From: Tepidicella baoligensis
Lineage (GTDB): Bacteria; Pseudomonadota; Gammaproteobacteria; Burkholderiales; Burkholderiaceae_C
NCBI RefSeq assembly: GCF_013432195.1
Contig: NZ_JACCDB010000001.1
Location: 521,679-585,678, forward strand
Reading direction: 5' to 3'
DNA: 64,000 nt
Shown here: positions 1 to 11,948 of the stretch, one piece after another
Layout of the letters: each line of letters starts with the position of its first letter
Position numbering within the stretch: position 1 is the stretch's first letter
Position numbers and translations under genes: made by a program
The notes under the pieces: model-generated
What the model saw: only the letters and a program-made list of their open reading frames with translations
Told to the model about the DNA's origin: nothing
Database searches by the model: none

Positions 1-65
1 TGCCGGTGCAGCACGAAGGCGGGCTCGTCGTGTACGCGCGGCTGACGGGCCGATGCCTGGGCCAT
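1..65 (-). CDS. recO: DNA repair protein RecO, N-terminal fragment (runs off the window)
   Basis: Only the first 21 codons are present; the gene continues to the left of position 1. The reading frame starts at the ATG complementary to 63-65 and its residues (ending EPAFVLHR) match the start of the RecO N-terminal OB-fold, where a short variable leader is followed by a conserved 'xxFVLH' strand. RecO loads RecA onto SSB-coated DNA in the RecFOR pathway. It lies 15 bp downstream of the era stop codon, and era-recO is the usual order in Burkholderiales, which is a large part of the support. The catalytic or DNA-binding parts cannot be checked here. Confidence 0.75.
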   Translation of the reverse strand, partial: MAQASARQPRVHDEPAFVLHR

Positions 66-80
66 GGATCGGGGGAAGAG

Positions 81-1112
81 TTACTCGTAGCCGAAAGCGC
101 GCACGCGGGCCTCGTCGTCGGCCCAGCCGGAACGCACCTTGACCCACAACTCCAGGAACACCTTGCCGCCCCACAGCCGCTCCAGCTCCAGCCGCGCCTC
201 GGTACCGATGCGCTTGATCTTCTCGCCCTTGTCGCCGATGACCATGGCCTTGTGGCCGTCCCGCTCGACCACGATCGTGGCGGCAATCCGGCGCAGCTTG
301 CCTTCTTCCTCGAACTTGTCGATCACCACCGTCGAGGTGTAGGGCAATTCGTCGCCGGTGAGACGGAACAGCTTTTCGCGCACCATCTCGGCCGCCATGA
401 AGCGCTCGCTGCGATCGGTGAGTTCCTCGGGGTCGTACATCCAGTCCTGCTCGGGCAGGTACTTTTCCACGATGGCGTAGAAGCGCTGGACGTCCTTCGC
501 GTTCTTGGCCGACATGGGCACGAATTCGGCAAAGGGGTGGCGCTCCTGCATGCTGCGCAGCCAGGGCGCCAACTCCCCCCGGCGATGCACCATGTCGAGC
601 TTGTTGGCCACCAGGATCACCGGCAGATGGGGCGGCAACAGGGCCAGCACCTTGGCATCCGCCAGGTTGAAGCGGCCTGCCTCCACGACGAAAACGATCA
701 CGTCCACATCCGCCACCGCGCCCAGCACGGTCTTGTTGAGCGAGCGGTTCAGGGCGTTGCCGTGCCGCGTCTGAAAACCGGGCGTGTCCACGAACACGAA
801 CTGGGTCGCCCCCATCGTGCGCAGGCCGGTGATGCGATGCCGCGTGGTCTGCGCTTTGCGGGAGGTGATGCTCACCTTCTGGCCCACCAAGGCATTGAGC
901 AACGTGGACTTGCCGACATTGGGCTTGCCCACGATGGCGACGAATCCACACCGCTTCGGGCCGGCAGCGGCCCCGGATTCTGCGCCGGCAGGGATCGCCT
1001 CCGACCCTTTTTCGGCTGCCACGCCAGGCGGCGGCACCGGTTTGTGCAGGGCACGCGCCAGCATGGCTTCCAGATCGTCCTGCTCGGGAGAAGGGGGGGC
1101 AGAGGGGTTCAT
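81..1112 (-). CDS. era: GTPase Era, ribosome small-subunit assembly factor
   Basis: 343 residues. Era binds GTP and the 3' end of 16S rRNA during 30S maturation. The G1 loop GKPNVGKST is at residues 62-70, followed by the switch segment with TTRHRI, DTPGF (G3) and NKLD (G4), then a C-terminal KH domain containing the [12 protein letters not shown] loop. The N-terminus has about 55 extra residues rich in Pro and Ala compared with the roughly 300-residue E. coli protein; the start is chosen because its ATG overlaps the rnc stop by 4 bp (ATGA), the same coupling seen at other junctions of this operon. An in-frame start further upstream would lie deep inside rnc. rnc-era coupling fits joint roles in rRNA processing. 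Confidence 0.96.
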   Translation of the reverse strand: MNPSAPPSPEQDDLEAMLARALHKPVPPPGVAAEKGSEAIPAGAESGAAAGPKRCGFVAIVGKPNVGKSTLLNALVGQKVSITSRKAQTTRHRITGLRTMGATQFVFVDTPGFQTRHGNALNRSLNKTVLGAVADVDVIVFVVEAGRFNLADAKVLALLPPHLPVILVANKLDMVHRRGELAPWLRSMQERHPFAEFVPMSAKNAKDVQRFYAIVEKYLPEQDWMYDPEELTDRSERFMAAEMVREKLFRLTGDELPYTSTVVIDKFEEEGKLRRIAATIVVERDGHKAMVIGDKGEKIKRIGTEARLELERLWGGKVFLELWVKVRSGWADDEARVRAFGYE

Positions 1113-1813
1113 GACGCGCGTCGTTTCAACAAATCGAGCATGGCCGCCGCGGCAACCTGTTCGGCGGCACGGCGCGAAGCACCCTGGCCACGCGCGGTAC
1201 AGCCCCATTCGCTCACCTCGCAGACCACATCGAAAGTCTGGCGATGGGCCTCACCGTGGGTGGCCACCACATGGTAGATGGGCAGCTTCATTTTGCGCCC
1301 CTGCAGCCACTCCTGCAAGGCGGTCTTGGCATCCTTGCCCTGTGCGCTCTGACCAGGGCTCAGATCCACCTCGGCATAGAGGCGGCGCACCATCGCATTG
1401 GCGGCATCGAATCCCGCGTCCAGATAGACGGCACCGATCACCGCTTCGAGGGCGTCGGCCAGAATCGAGGGGCGCTGCCGACCGCCAGAGCGAACCTCGC
1501 CTTCCCCCAGGCGCAGCAACCGGGGCAGATCGAGCCGCTGCGCCAACTCGTGCAAGGTGTCTTGCTTGACCAGATTGGCGCGGATGCGGGACAAATCGCC
1601 TTCCGACTGACGGCTCAGCCGCTCGTACAGCAGGCCGGAGACGGCCAGATTCAACACCGAGTCGCCCAAAAACTCCAGCCGCTCGTAATGGTCGGCCGAA
1701 TAGCTGCGATGCGTCAACGCCCGCTCCAGCAGGCCGACGTTGAGGAAACGGTGACCGATGCGCGCCTGCAGCGCCGCGAGATCCGGGTTCAAGTCGGGTT
1801 CGACTCCACTCAA
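1109..1813 (-). CDS. rnc: Ribonuclease III
   Basis: 234 residues, normal length. RNase III cleaves double-stranded RNA, releasing 16S and 23S rRNA precursors and processing some mRNAs. The family signature [11 protein letters not shown] is at residues 44-54, with the second catalytic acidic cluster in [14 protein letters not shown] near residue 120, and a C-terminal double-stranded-RNA-binding domain (GxGxSRRxAEQxAA) at the end. The start ATG overlaps the stop of the upstream DUF4845 gene by 4 bp and its own stop overlaps the era start by 4 bp, so the three genes are probably translationally coupled. Confidence 0.97.
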   Translation of the reverse strand: MSGVEPDLNPDLAALQARIGHRFLNVGLLERALTHRSYSADHYERLEFLGDSVLNLAVSGLLYERLSRQSEGDLSRIRANLVKQDTLHELAQRLDLPRLLRLGEGEVRSGGRQRPSILADALEAVIGAVYLDAGFDAANAMVRRLYAEVDLSPGQSAQGKDAKTALQEWLQGRKMKLPIYHVVATHGEAHRQTFDVVCEVSEWGCTARGQGASRRAAEQVAAAAMLDLLKRRAS

Positions 1814-2154
1814 CGGGTGCGCCCCTGGTACTTCATCACCAAATAGGCGGGGCCCACCAAATGGATTTCCTTCTCGTAGGCAAACTCGACCACCACCCGG
1901 TCATTGACCTTGCTGATTTCCAGGTCACGGCCGCTGATGGCCTCGAAATAGTCGGCCGCTCTGGCGCGATCGAACGCCGCGCGAATCTCGCCCACGGTGT
2001 TGCCAGACTCGGCCGCACGCTGCGCCGCCTTCAAAATGGCCTGGTACTCCAGATAGGTCGGGACCACTTGCGCGGCGACGACGCCAGCGACCGCAACCAC
2101 TATGCCGATCAAAACGATGCCGATGAACGTGATTCCGCGCTGATACTGCCTCAT
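1810..2154 (-). CDS. DUF4845 family small membrane protein
   Basis: 114 residues from the chosen ATG. A short basic N-terminus (MRQYQRG) precedes one hydrophobic segment at about residues 7-32, followed by a soluble domain of about 80 residues; this resembles a pilin-like single-pass topology. Proteins of this family (DUF4845) are typically encoded between lepB and rnc in betaproteobacteria, as here. The function is unknown. An upstream in-frame ATG would add ten mostly basic residues, but the chosen start places the hydrophobic segment right after the first charges, as in homologues. It overlaps rnc by 4 bp. Confidence 0.85.
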   Translation of the reverse strand: MRQYQRGITFIGIVLIGIVVAVAGVVAAQVVPTYLEYQAILKAAQRAAESGNTVGEIRAAFDRARAADYFEAISGRDLEISKVNDRVVVEFAYEKEIHLVGPAYLVMKYQGRTR

Positions 2155-2211
2155 GCCCTTGCTCCGTTGTCGTCTTCTCGGCACATCTTAATCAATGACC
2201 AGACGTCTTCA

Positions 2212-3191
2212 TCACTCGAACCGGCCGATCCGGCTGAAATCACCAAAATTCATCCAGACGAAAAAGGCTTTGCCCACGATGTTGGCTTCAGGCACGAAGC
2301 CCCAGTAACGGGAGTCCAGGGAGTTGTCGCGGTTGTCGCCCATGAGGAAATAGTGCCCTTCAGGCACGGTACACACCACCCCTTCGACGCTGTAGCGGCA
2401 CTGGTCCTTGTGTGGGAAATCCACCGTGCCGGGTATGAAGGCGGGGCGATCCGCATCGTTCAGGGTGAGGTAGGTTTTGCCTCCCAGTGTTTCGGCAAAC
2501 TGCAGCGAGTAGCGCATGCTGCTGCTGTCGTAAAACTCGGGGCGCGGCGTTTTGACGACCGGCTCCCCATTGATGAACAACTGCTTGTTCAGGTAGGCCA
2601 CCTCGTCGCCCGGCAACCCCACCACCCGCTTGATGTAGTCGAGCGTGGGCTGGGGCGGGTAGCGGAACACCATCACGTCCCCGCGTTGGGGGTCGTGATT
2701 GGCAATGATCTTGGTGTGAATGACCGGCAGCCGCACGCCGTAGTGGAATTTATTGACCAGGATCAGGTCCCCCACATGCAAGGTCGGGATCATGGAGCCG
2801 GAAGGAATCTTGAATGGCTCGAACAGAAAAGAGCGCAGGATGAACACCACCAGAATCACCGGGAACAGCCCGGCGGTCCAGTCCAACCACCACGGCTGCA
2901 TCAGCAGTTTCTGCTGCGCTTCTTCGATGTTGACAGCCTCGGCCTTCACGCCCATGCGGGCCAGTTCCGCCTCGCGCTGGCGGTGCTCCGCCGCGAGCCG
3001 CTCGGCTGCGGCCCGGCGCCGGGGCAGGAAGTAAAGCCGCTCGGCAAACCAGTAAATCCCGGTCACCACCACGGCCAGCAGCAGCAGCAGGGAAAAGTTA
3101 CCCTCGATCGCCCCCAGGTACCACGCCACGCCGTAGCCGACGAAGGCGGCCAGCACCACGCCGGTGATCGTGCCCATGTTCTGGTCGTTCA

Positions 3192-3195
<4 letters not shown>
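2212..3195 (-). CDS. lepB: Signal peptidase I
   Basis: 327 residues. This is the inner-membrane serine protease that removes Sec and Tat signal peptides. Two N-terminal membrane segments (about residues 10-50) and a third at about 108-124 precede the periplasmic domain. The catalytic Ser134 is in PSGSM and the general-base Lys189 is in [12 protein letters not shown]; the box [14 protein letters not shown] is near the C-terminus. The linker at residues 58-100 is long, charged and helical. Two adjacent ATG codons (3195 and 3192) are possible starts; the first overlaps the lepA stop by 4 bp, while the second is better spaced from the GGAGG on the mRNA. Confidence 0.97.
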
Positions 3196-5003
<1,808 letters not shown>

Positions 5004-5015
5004 CGCTGAGGTTTC

Positions 5016-5051
5016 AAAACAAAACGGGCGCGTCGGCTGCGGACGCACCCG
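5016..5051 (-). terminator. Terminator-like hairpin between mucD and lepA
   Basis: On the minus-strand transcript a 10 bp stem with one mismatch (5042-5051 paired with 5025-5034, 7-nt loop) is followed directly by a T-rich run (TTTTGTTTT, 5016-5024). This is the form of an intrinsic terminator or attenuator. It sits downstream of mucD and only 12 bp before the lepA start codon, so it would separate or attenuate lepA-lepB expression from the upstream sigma-E genes. Confidence 0.6.
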
Positions 5052-5119
5052 TGGCCAGCGATGATGTGCCGCCGGCGGTCAACCCTTCATTGTAAGGGCT
5101 AAGGCGGAAACCGTCGCTT

Positions 5120-6658
5120 TCAGCGCGCGTCGGGGCGGATCAGCGCATACTGCGCCCAGTCCCCGCGTCTGATCAGCATGTTGACCGGTCGATCCTGGGG
5201 CAGACCCGCCACCGCGGCCTCGAAATCGGCCATGTTCGCGATTTGGCGGTTGCCCACGCCGACGATCACGTCCTCCTCGCGCAGGCCCGCTCGGGCGGCA
5301 GGCCCTTGCACACCGACGATGAGCACGCCGCCATCGACCTTGAGCTCGCGCTTCTCGGCGGCGCTGAGTTCGCGCACCGTCAGGCCGAGCAACTCGGAAG
5401 CCTTCGTGGCCTTGGGCGCTTCGGCAGGGGAAGAGCCTGCCCGGGCCACCTGCTCGTCCTCGAACGCCCCGACGGTCACGGTCAGCGTGCGCTCGGCCCC
5501 CCGGCGCCAGACCTTGACCTGGACTTTCGACCCCGGCGCGGTATTGCCCACGATACGCGGCAGGTCGGACGATTTCTCCACCGCTTTGCCGTCGAAGCTC
5601 AGGATCACGTCACCGGGCTCGATGCCGGCCAGGGCGGCAGGCGAGTTGTTCTCCACGCCCCGAATCAGCGCTCCTTCTGCCCGCGGCAAGCCCAGCGAAT
5701 CGGCGAGTTCGCGGCTCACGCCGTCGATGGCCACGCCGATGCGCCCGCGCGTGACCCGCCCGGTGGCACGCAGCTGATCGGACACCCGCACCGCCTCATC
5801 GATGGGGATGGCAAAGGAAATCCCCTGGAACCCGCCGGAGCGCGAATAGATCTGGCTGTTGATGCCCACCACCTCGCCGCGCATGTTGATCAACGGACCA
5901 CCGGAGTTGCCGGGGTTGATCGCCACATCGGTCTGGATGAACGGCAGATAGTCGCCGGTGTCGCGCTGCTTGGCACTGACGATGCCGGCCGTCACCGTGT
6001 TCTCCAGGCCAAAGGGTGAGCCGATGGCGATCACCCATTCCCCGACGCGCAGGCGGCTCACATCGCCGATACGCACCGCCGGCAGCCCTTCGGCCTCGAT
6101 TTTGACCACCGCCACATCGGTGCGCCGGTCGGCGCCGACCACCTGGGCGGTGAACTCGCGCTTGTCTGGCAACGTCACGATCACCTGGTCAGCGCCCTCG
6201 ACCACATGGGCATTCGTCATGATGTAGCCATCAGCACTGAGGATGAAGCCAGAACCCACCCCACGAGGACGCTCGATTTCCGGCCCCTGTTCCTGGCGGG
6301 GCTGGGGGCCGCGCGGCACCATGCCCGGCGGCACCGGGATACCGAAACGGCGGAAAAATTCGAGCATCTGCTCTTCGGGGCTGGCGGGCCCCGCGCCCCG
6401 TCGCACCCGCTCGATGGTACGGATGTTGACCACGGCAGGCCCCACCGCCTCGACAAGTGAGGTGAAGTCGGGCAGGCCACGCACCTCCACTGGCGCAGGC
6501 TGCAGCGTCGTCACGGGCGGCACGGGATTGGCCACTGCGGCGGGCTGCGCGCCCACGACGCCGTGGTTCACCGCCCACAACACCGCCACCAGCCCCAGGG
6601 CGGCGGCACCGGCCACACCGTAGCGTTTCCATGGTTGATTCACAGACGTAGAAGGCAT
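5120..6658 (-). CDS. mucD: DegP/MucD-type periplasmic serine protease (HtrA family)
   Basis: 512 residues. A single N-terminal hydrophobic segment (about residues 13-32) serves as signal or anchor. The trypsin-like domain carries the triad His151 (TNAHVVEG), Asp181 (RRTDVAVVKI) and Ser252 (NPGNSGGPL). Two PDZ domains follow, at roughly residues 290-385 and 415-510. HtrA proteases degrade misfolded envelope proteins. Gene order rpoE-rseA-rseB-mucD matches the sigma-E operon of Pseudomonas and Burkholderia (algU-mucABD), which supports a role in envelope stress. A GGAGATGAG Shine-Dalgarno precedes the chosen ATG; the longer reading frame upstream has no signal sequence at its start. Confidence 0.95.
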   Translation of the reverse strand: MPSTSVNQPWKRYGVAGAAALGLVAVLWAVNHGVVGAQPAAVANPVPPVTTLQPAPVEVRGLPDFTSLVEAVGPAVVNIRTIERVRRGAGPASPEEQMLEFFRRFGIPVPPGMVPRGPQPRQEQGPEIERPRGVGSGFILSADGYIMTNAHVVEGADQVIVTLPDKREFTAQVVGADRRTDVAVVKIEAEGLPAVRIGDVSRLRVGEWVIAIGSPFGLENTVTAGIVSAKQRDTGDYLPFIQTDVAINPGNSGGPLINMRGEVVGINSQIYSRSGGFQGISFAIPIDEAVRVSDQLRATGRVTRGRIGVAIDGVSRELADSLGLPRAEGALIRGVENNSPAALAGIEPGDVILSFDGKAVEKSSDLPRIVGNTAPGSKVQVKVWRRGAERTLTVTVGAFEDEQVARAGSSPAEAPKATKASELLGLTVRELSAAEKRELKVDGGVLIVGVQGPAARAGLREEDVIVGVGNRQIANMADFEAAVAGLPQDRPVNMLIRRGDWAQYALIRPDAR

Positions 6659-6719
6659 CTCATCTCCGTACTTGAAAGCGGGCCCCGCCGGGCAACGCCA
6701 CCTCTCGGGCAGACCTGGA

Positions 6720-7751
6720 TCAGCGCGTGCGCTCCAGCGCCTGAACGAACATATCCAGCGTCTCGGCGGGGACCTCACCCAGCGCCGTCACCCAATGATC
6801 GCCCACGCGACGCGAAACCGAGTGGATGGCACCGTCGGCTGCGGTTTTTTCCTTGGTGTGCCGTTTGGCGTCAAAGGTTTCCAGAAACAGCGAGACCGAA
6901 GCCAGGCCGTCAGAGAACACCCACTGGACCGTGCTGGACGCTGCAGGCTCGGCACGGACGTAGCAATTCATGGGCTGAAAACCGGGTACTTCGGCCTTCA
7001 GCCGCCAACCTTGCGCTTCCGGCGTGGTCTTGCGCCACTCGGGCTGCACCACCTTGTAGCCAGCCGTGTTCTCCATCTGGCGCACCAGCGCGTCCATGCG
7101 CACCGGGGCATCGAGCTGCAGCTCGGTAAAGGCCACCTGCTCCAGCACCCGACCTTCGGCGCTGCGAGTCTGCATTTTGATCACCAGTCCGGTGGCTTTT
7201 TCAGACCAGATGCGGTAGCCATGCCGCAGACCGTCCTTGGGCACGAAATCGACCACCACCGCATCATGACCTGCCACCCGCTCGCTGCCCACGACACGGG
7301 CCGCGTAGAAAGCTTCGATCTGCTGCCCCGGGGCGCGCAACAGGTCGGGGAACAAGCGCAAGGCTTCACGCCGCTCCTTGAGCACGACCTTTTGCTCCGG
7401 GACGAAGGTCATCACCTCGTCGTTGCGGCGCAGCGTGGTGCGGGGCGCTCCGGTCAGTGTTTCGATACGCTCCAACTGCTGCACGCCGTCGCACACATGC
7501 CAGATTTTGGACACCGCCATGTCGGCCCCGCTGGACACCACGAAGGTCCCCACGTAGGCACGACGGCGGGAGGCCTCATGCAACCGCTCCAGCCAGTCGC
7601 GTATCCCCATGTCGGTCACTGCCATCGCAGCCTGGGGATGCGCCCCGGATGACGACGAGGGCAAGGCTTGGGCCTGCACGCCGGAGCCGAGCAACGCCGA
7701 CACAGCGAACAGGGCCACGCCCCAGGACGACAGCACGATGCGCTTGCTCAT
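6720..7751 (-). CDS. rseB: Sigma-E factor regulatory protein RseB (MucB)
   Basis: 343 residues. A signal peptide is evident (MSKR, hydrophobic stretch, cleavage likely after GVQAQA near residue 28). The mature protein has the RseB two-domain plan: a large LolA-like N-terminal domain (RRAYVGTFVV near residue 63, HVCDGVQQLERIE, VLKERREALRLFP) and a smaller C-terminal domain. RseB binds the periplasmic part of the anti-sigma factor RseA and protects it from proteolysis until misfolded porins or LPS appear. The gene sits directly after rseA, 6 bp apart, as expected. Confidence 0.94.
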   Translation of the reverse strand: MSKRIVLSSWGVALFAVSALLGSGVQAQALPSSSSGAHPQAAMAVTDMGIRDWLERLHEASRRRAYVGTFVVSSGADMAVSKIWHVCDGVQQLERIETLTGAPRTTLRRNDEVMTFVPEQKVVLKERREALRLFPDLLRAPGQQIEAFYAARVVGSERVAGHDAVVVDFVPKDGLRHGYRIWSEKATGLVIKMQTRSAEGRVLEQVAFTELQLDAPVRMDALVRQMENTAGYKVVQPEWRKTTPEAQGWRLKAEVPGFQPMNCYVRAEPAASSTVQWVFSDGLASVSLFLETFDAKRHTKEKTAADGAIHSVSRRVGDHWVTALGEVPAETLDMFVQALERTR

Positions 7752-7757
7752 GAGTGG

Positions 7758-8405
7758 TCAACGTTGCGGGGCTTCATACGTGGCATTGCGCAGAAAACCC
7801 GCAGGCATCTGCAGTGCGGACATACCGCCCAACTGGCGGTGGGCGGCGAGAAACTCCTCCAACTGCGGGTCGCGCAGCATCACGCCTTGCGGCGTGATGA
7901 CCGCCTGCAACGGGGCCTGCCCGGCAGCCGGCGCCTGGGCCAGCTGCGGCCCGGCCGCACTCAACGGGGTGGCAACGATCTGCCAAGCCACCGCCGCCAC
8001 CGCCACCAAAGAGGCGACACCGGCCACCATTTTCCAGCGAAACACCGCGTCATTGGCCGCCTCTGTTGCCGCTGCCGCCGCTGGCAGACGCCGTTCGGCC
8101 GCCCCTCGAGGCTGGACCTCCTCACGGGCGATGCGGGCCATCACCCCCGCGACGAAAGCGGGATCGGCCGGCATTTCCGGCTCTCCCCGCAGGGCCTGAC
8201 CCACGCAGTGAAAACCGGTCCAGGCCTGGTGCAGCTCAGCCGACCCTGCCATGGCCGAGGCGACCATTCGGGCCGTATCCAGACCGCATTCACCATCGAC
8301 CAGCGCCGACAGCCGCTCAGGCAGCGACACCCCCTCATCCACGACTGACGAGCGGAACGATCCCTGCGCGGCCGCAGAGGCTGTGGGGGTGTGCGTTGTC
8401 TGCAT
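7758..8405 (-). CDS. rseA: Anti-sigma-E factor RseA (MucA)
   Basis: 215 residues. The N-terminal cytoplasmic domain (about residues 28-95) contains LPERLSALVDGE, the typical start of the RseA sigma-binding helices. One membrane segment at about residues 124-144 leads to a periplasmic tail of about 70 residues that would contact RseB. It holds sigma-E inactive at the inner membrane. The start used is the ATG at 8403-8405, preceded by GGAAG; an in-frame GTG at 8441 overlapping the rpoE stop (GTGA) is an alternative that adds 12 residues. Spacing to rpoE is short, so the two are cotranscribed. Confidence 0.92.
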   Translation of the reverse strand: MQTTHTPTASAAAQGSFRSSVVDEGVSLPERLSALVDGECGLDTARMVASAMAGSAELHQAWTGFHCVGQALRGEPEMPADPAFVAGVMARIAREEVQPRGAAERRLPAAAAATEAANDAVFRWKMVAGVASLVAVAAVAWQIVATPLSAAGPQLAQAPAAGQAPLQAVITPQGVMLRDPQLEEFLAAHRQLGGMSALQMPAGFLRNATYEAPQR

Positions 8406-8437
8406 GGTCTTACACTTCCAAAAAACCTGGGCTGGGG

Positions 8438-9070
8438 TCACCAGCGCTTGCCGGTCTGCCGCTCCAGCAGCGGTTTGATCCGTGCCGAAATGGCTTCCCG
8501 GGCCCGGAAAATGCGCGAGCGCACGGTCCCGATCGGGCAGTCCAGCGCCTGTGCAATTTCCTCGTAGCTCAGCCCCTCGATCTCGCGCAAGGTGATGGCC
8601 TGACCCAATTCCTTGGGCAGGGCCTCCATGGCGGCATTGACGGCTTCGGCAATCTCTTTGCTCGCCAGCACCGCCTCCGGCGTCTCGGCATCGGCTACTT
8701 GGGCATTTAGTTCGTGTTCGACGCCGGAAGTTTCATCGTCTTCCGACGACTTGAGCGCACTCATGAGCACCACCGGATCGCGTTTGAGCTCCATGAGCTG
8801 TTTTTTCGCGGTATTGACCGCGATCCGGTAGAGCCAGGTATAAAACTGTGCCTCGCCCCGGAACTGCCCCAGCGCCCGGTAGGCGCGGATGAACGTCTCC
8901 TGCGCAATGTCCTGCACCAGATCGCCGTCGCGGACCATCCGCCCCACCAGCCGTTCGACCCGGCGCTGGTATTTCATCACCAGCATTTCAAAGGCGCGCT
9001 GATCCCCTGCCAGGGTGCGCTGCACCAGCAGAAAGTCGGCGTCGGGAGGGGAGGCGTTGGGGTCGGTCAT
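8438..9070 (-). CDS. rpoE: RNA polymerase sigma-E factor (ECF type)
   Basis: 210 residues. The two ECF domains are clear: region 2 (residues about 20-90, with FIRAYRALGQFRGEAQFYTWLYRIAVNTAK) and region 4 (about 135-195, with LPKELGQAITLREIEGLSYEEIAQALDCPIGTVRSR-type helix-turn-helix, cited here by its parts). They are joined by an acidic linker. It directs the envelope stress regulon and is controlled by the rseA and rseB products encoded just downstream. The start is the ATG giving MTDPNASPP; a TTG six codons upstream is less likely. A TATATT sequence upstream may be a -10 element, but no matching -35 was found. Confidence 0.95.
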   Translation of the reverse strand: MTDPNASPPDADFLLVQRTLAGDQRAFEMLVMKYQRRVERLVGRMVRDGDLVQDIAQETFIRAYRALGQFRGEAQFYTWLYRIAVNTAKKQLMELKRDPVVLMSALKSSEDDETSGVEHELNAQVADAETPEAVLASKEIAEAVNAAMEALPKELGQAITLREIEGLSYEEIAQALDCPIGTVRSRIFRAREAISARIKPLLERQTGKRW

Positions 9071-9130
9071 GCGGAATCTGGCCGGCAAATATAACCGATC
9101 GCCTGCCCACGACGGCCCGGCGCATCGAAA

Positions 9131-9589
9131 TCAACGACCGCCGGTGGCGAACACGGCTCGGCGCATCATGGCCCAGCCCTGCGGATCGTCACGCCGCAGC
9201 AACCAGATCCAGGCCGGTGGGCCGCTGCGGGGGTGCACGCGAAGCAGCAGCGCCTGCTGCAGATCGAGCACGCACTCGATGCGGGTGACAGGAACCGCCC
9301 GGCCGCCATGGCGCACGAGCAGAGACCAGCCACCAGGATGGCGACCCGGCGCACCGGCCGTCCAGACCAGGTTTCCCTGCCTGCGGGAACGCAGGCCCCA
9401 ACCGCACCAGAGCAAGCACAACGAGCCGGCGGTGGCCGACAGCCACCATGCGCCTGGCAAACCGGCGCCTGTCCAAGCCCAGGCCCAGACGGCCAGACCG
9501 ATGGCCCAGAACCCGCCCAGAGCGGCCAGCACCCAGATACCGGGCGACGACGCCCCGAAGGGATGGCTCGCATCGGGTGGCCCCGTCAT
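9131..9589 (-). CDS. Small two-helix membrane protein, YgfX/CptA-like
   Basis: 152 residues. Two hydrophobic segments lie at about residues 17-42 and 45-65, followed by a cytoplasmic C-terminal domain rich in Trp, Arg and Leu, ending in WIWLLRRDDPQGWAMMRRA. That architecture and the terminal 'W-L-RR-D' pattern resemble the YgfX (CptA) family, but the similarity is weak and was judged by eye only. Its place between fabF and rpoE is a common Burkholderiales arrangement. Codon pattern and same-strand spacing to both neighbours support a real gene. Treat the function as unknown. Confidence 0.7.
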   Translation of the reverse strand: MTGPPDASHPFGASSPGIWVLAALGGFWAIGLAVWAWAWTGAGLPGAWWLSATAGSLCLLWCGWGLRSRRQGNLVWTAGAPGRHPGGWSLLVRHGGRAVPVTRIECVLDLQQALLLRVHPRSGPPAWIWLLRRDDPQGWAMMRRAVFATGGR

Positions 9590-9619
9590 CGGCTGAGGCG
9601 GGTGGGCAGGCCCGCAGCG

Positions 9620-10864
<1,245 letters not shown>

Positions 10865-10871
10865 CGGCGGA

Positions 10872-11129
<258 letters not shown>

Positions 11130-11198
11130 TTAAAAACAGTCATGCCATTTTAGCCGGGGCCTACAAGACCCCTGCAAAACGGCTGGGGGCGAATGTTA

Positions 11199-11948
11199 TC
11201 AGGCCATGAACATGCCGCCGTTGACGTGCAGTTCCTGCCCCGTCACGTAAGCGGCCTGCGGACTGGCCAGATAGGCCACGGCATGGGCAATGTCGGCCGG
11301 TTTGCCGAGGTGCCCCAACGGGATCTGATTCAACAACGCCTGCTGCTGGGCTTGCGGCAGGGCGGCGGTCATGTCGGTCTCGATGAAGCCCGGCGCCACG
11401 CAGTTGACGGTGATGTTTCGGCTGCCCAGTTCGCGCGCCAGCGCTCGGGTCATGCCGGCCACACCGGCCTTGGCGGCGGCGTAGTTGGCCTGCCCGGGAT
11501 TGCCCGATGCCCCCACCACGCTGGTGATGCTGATGATGCGGCCATAGCGCTGTTTCATCATGGGTTTGATCACGGCGCGGCTCAGGCGAAAGACGGCCTT
11601 GAGGTTGGTGTCCAGCACGGCGTCCCAGTCCTCGTCCTTCAGACGCATGGCGAGCATGTCGCGGGTGATGCCGGCATTGTTGACCAGCACATGCAGCGCC
11701 CCGTGCTCCTTGACGATGGCATCGACCAGCGCTTCGACCTCGGTGAGCTGGTTCACGTCCAGCCTGGCGCCGCGGCAGCCCTCATGGGCCGACAAGGCCT
11801 GGGAAATCTTGGCCGCCCCTTCGTCGCTGGTGGCGGTGCCGATGACCTTGAGGCCTTGTCTGGCCAGTTCCAGCGCGATGGCCGCGCCAATGCCACGCGA
11901 AGCCCCCGTGACCAGGGCCACCTGGCCCGCAAAAACGGTTTCAGACAT
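11199..11948 (-). CDS. fabG: 3-oxoacyl-[acyl-carrier-protein] reductase
   Basis: 249 residues, classical short-chain dehydrogenase. The NADPH-binding motif TGASRGIG is at 14-21, NNAG at 90-93, and the catalytic Ser143, Tyr156 and Lys160 lie in SVVG and YAAAK. It reduces 3-ketoacyl-ACP in fatty acid elongation. The start is the ATG preceded by an AAGGAGGAG Shine-Dalgarno, which lies inside the last codons of fabD; the two genes overlap by 8 bp. A longer in-frame extension upstream reads through fabD out of frame and is not coding. Confidence 0.98.
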   Translation of the reverse strand: MSETVFAGQVALVTGASRGIGAAIALELARQGLKVIGTATSDEGAAKISQALSAHEGCRGARLDVNQLTEVEALVDAIVKEHGALHVLVNNAGITRDMLAMRLKDEDWDAVLDTNLKAVFRLSRAVIKPMMKQRYGRIISITSVVGASGNPGQANYAAAKAGVAGMTRALARELGSRNITVNCVAPGFIETDMTAALPQAQQQALLNQIPLGHLGKPADIAHAVAYLASPQAAYVTGQELHVNGGMFMA

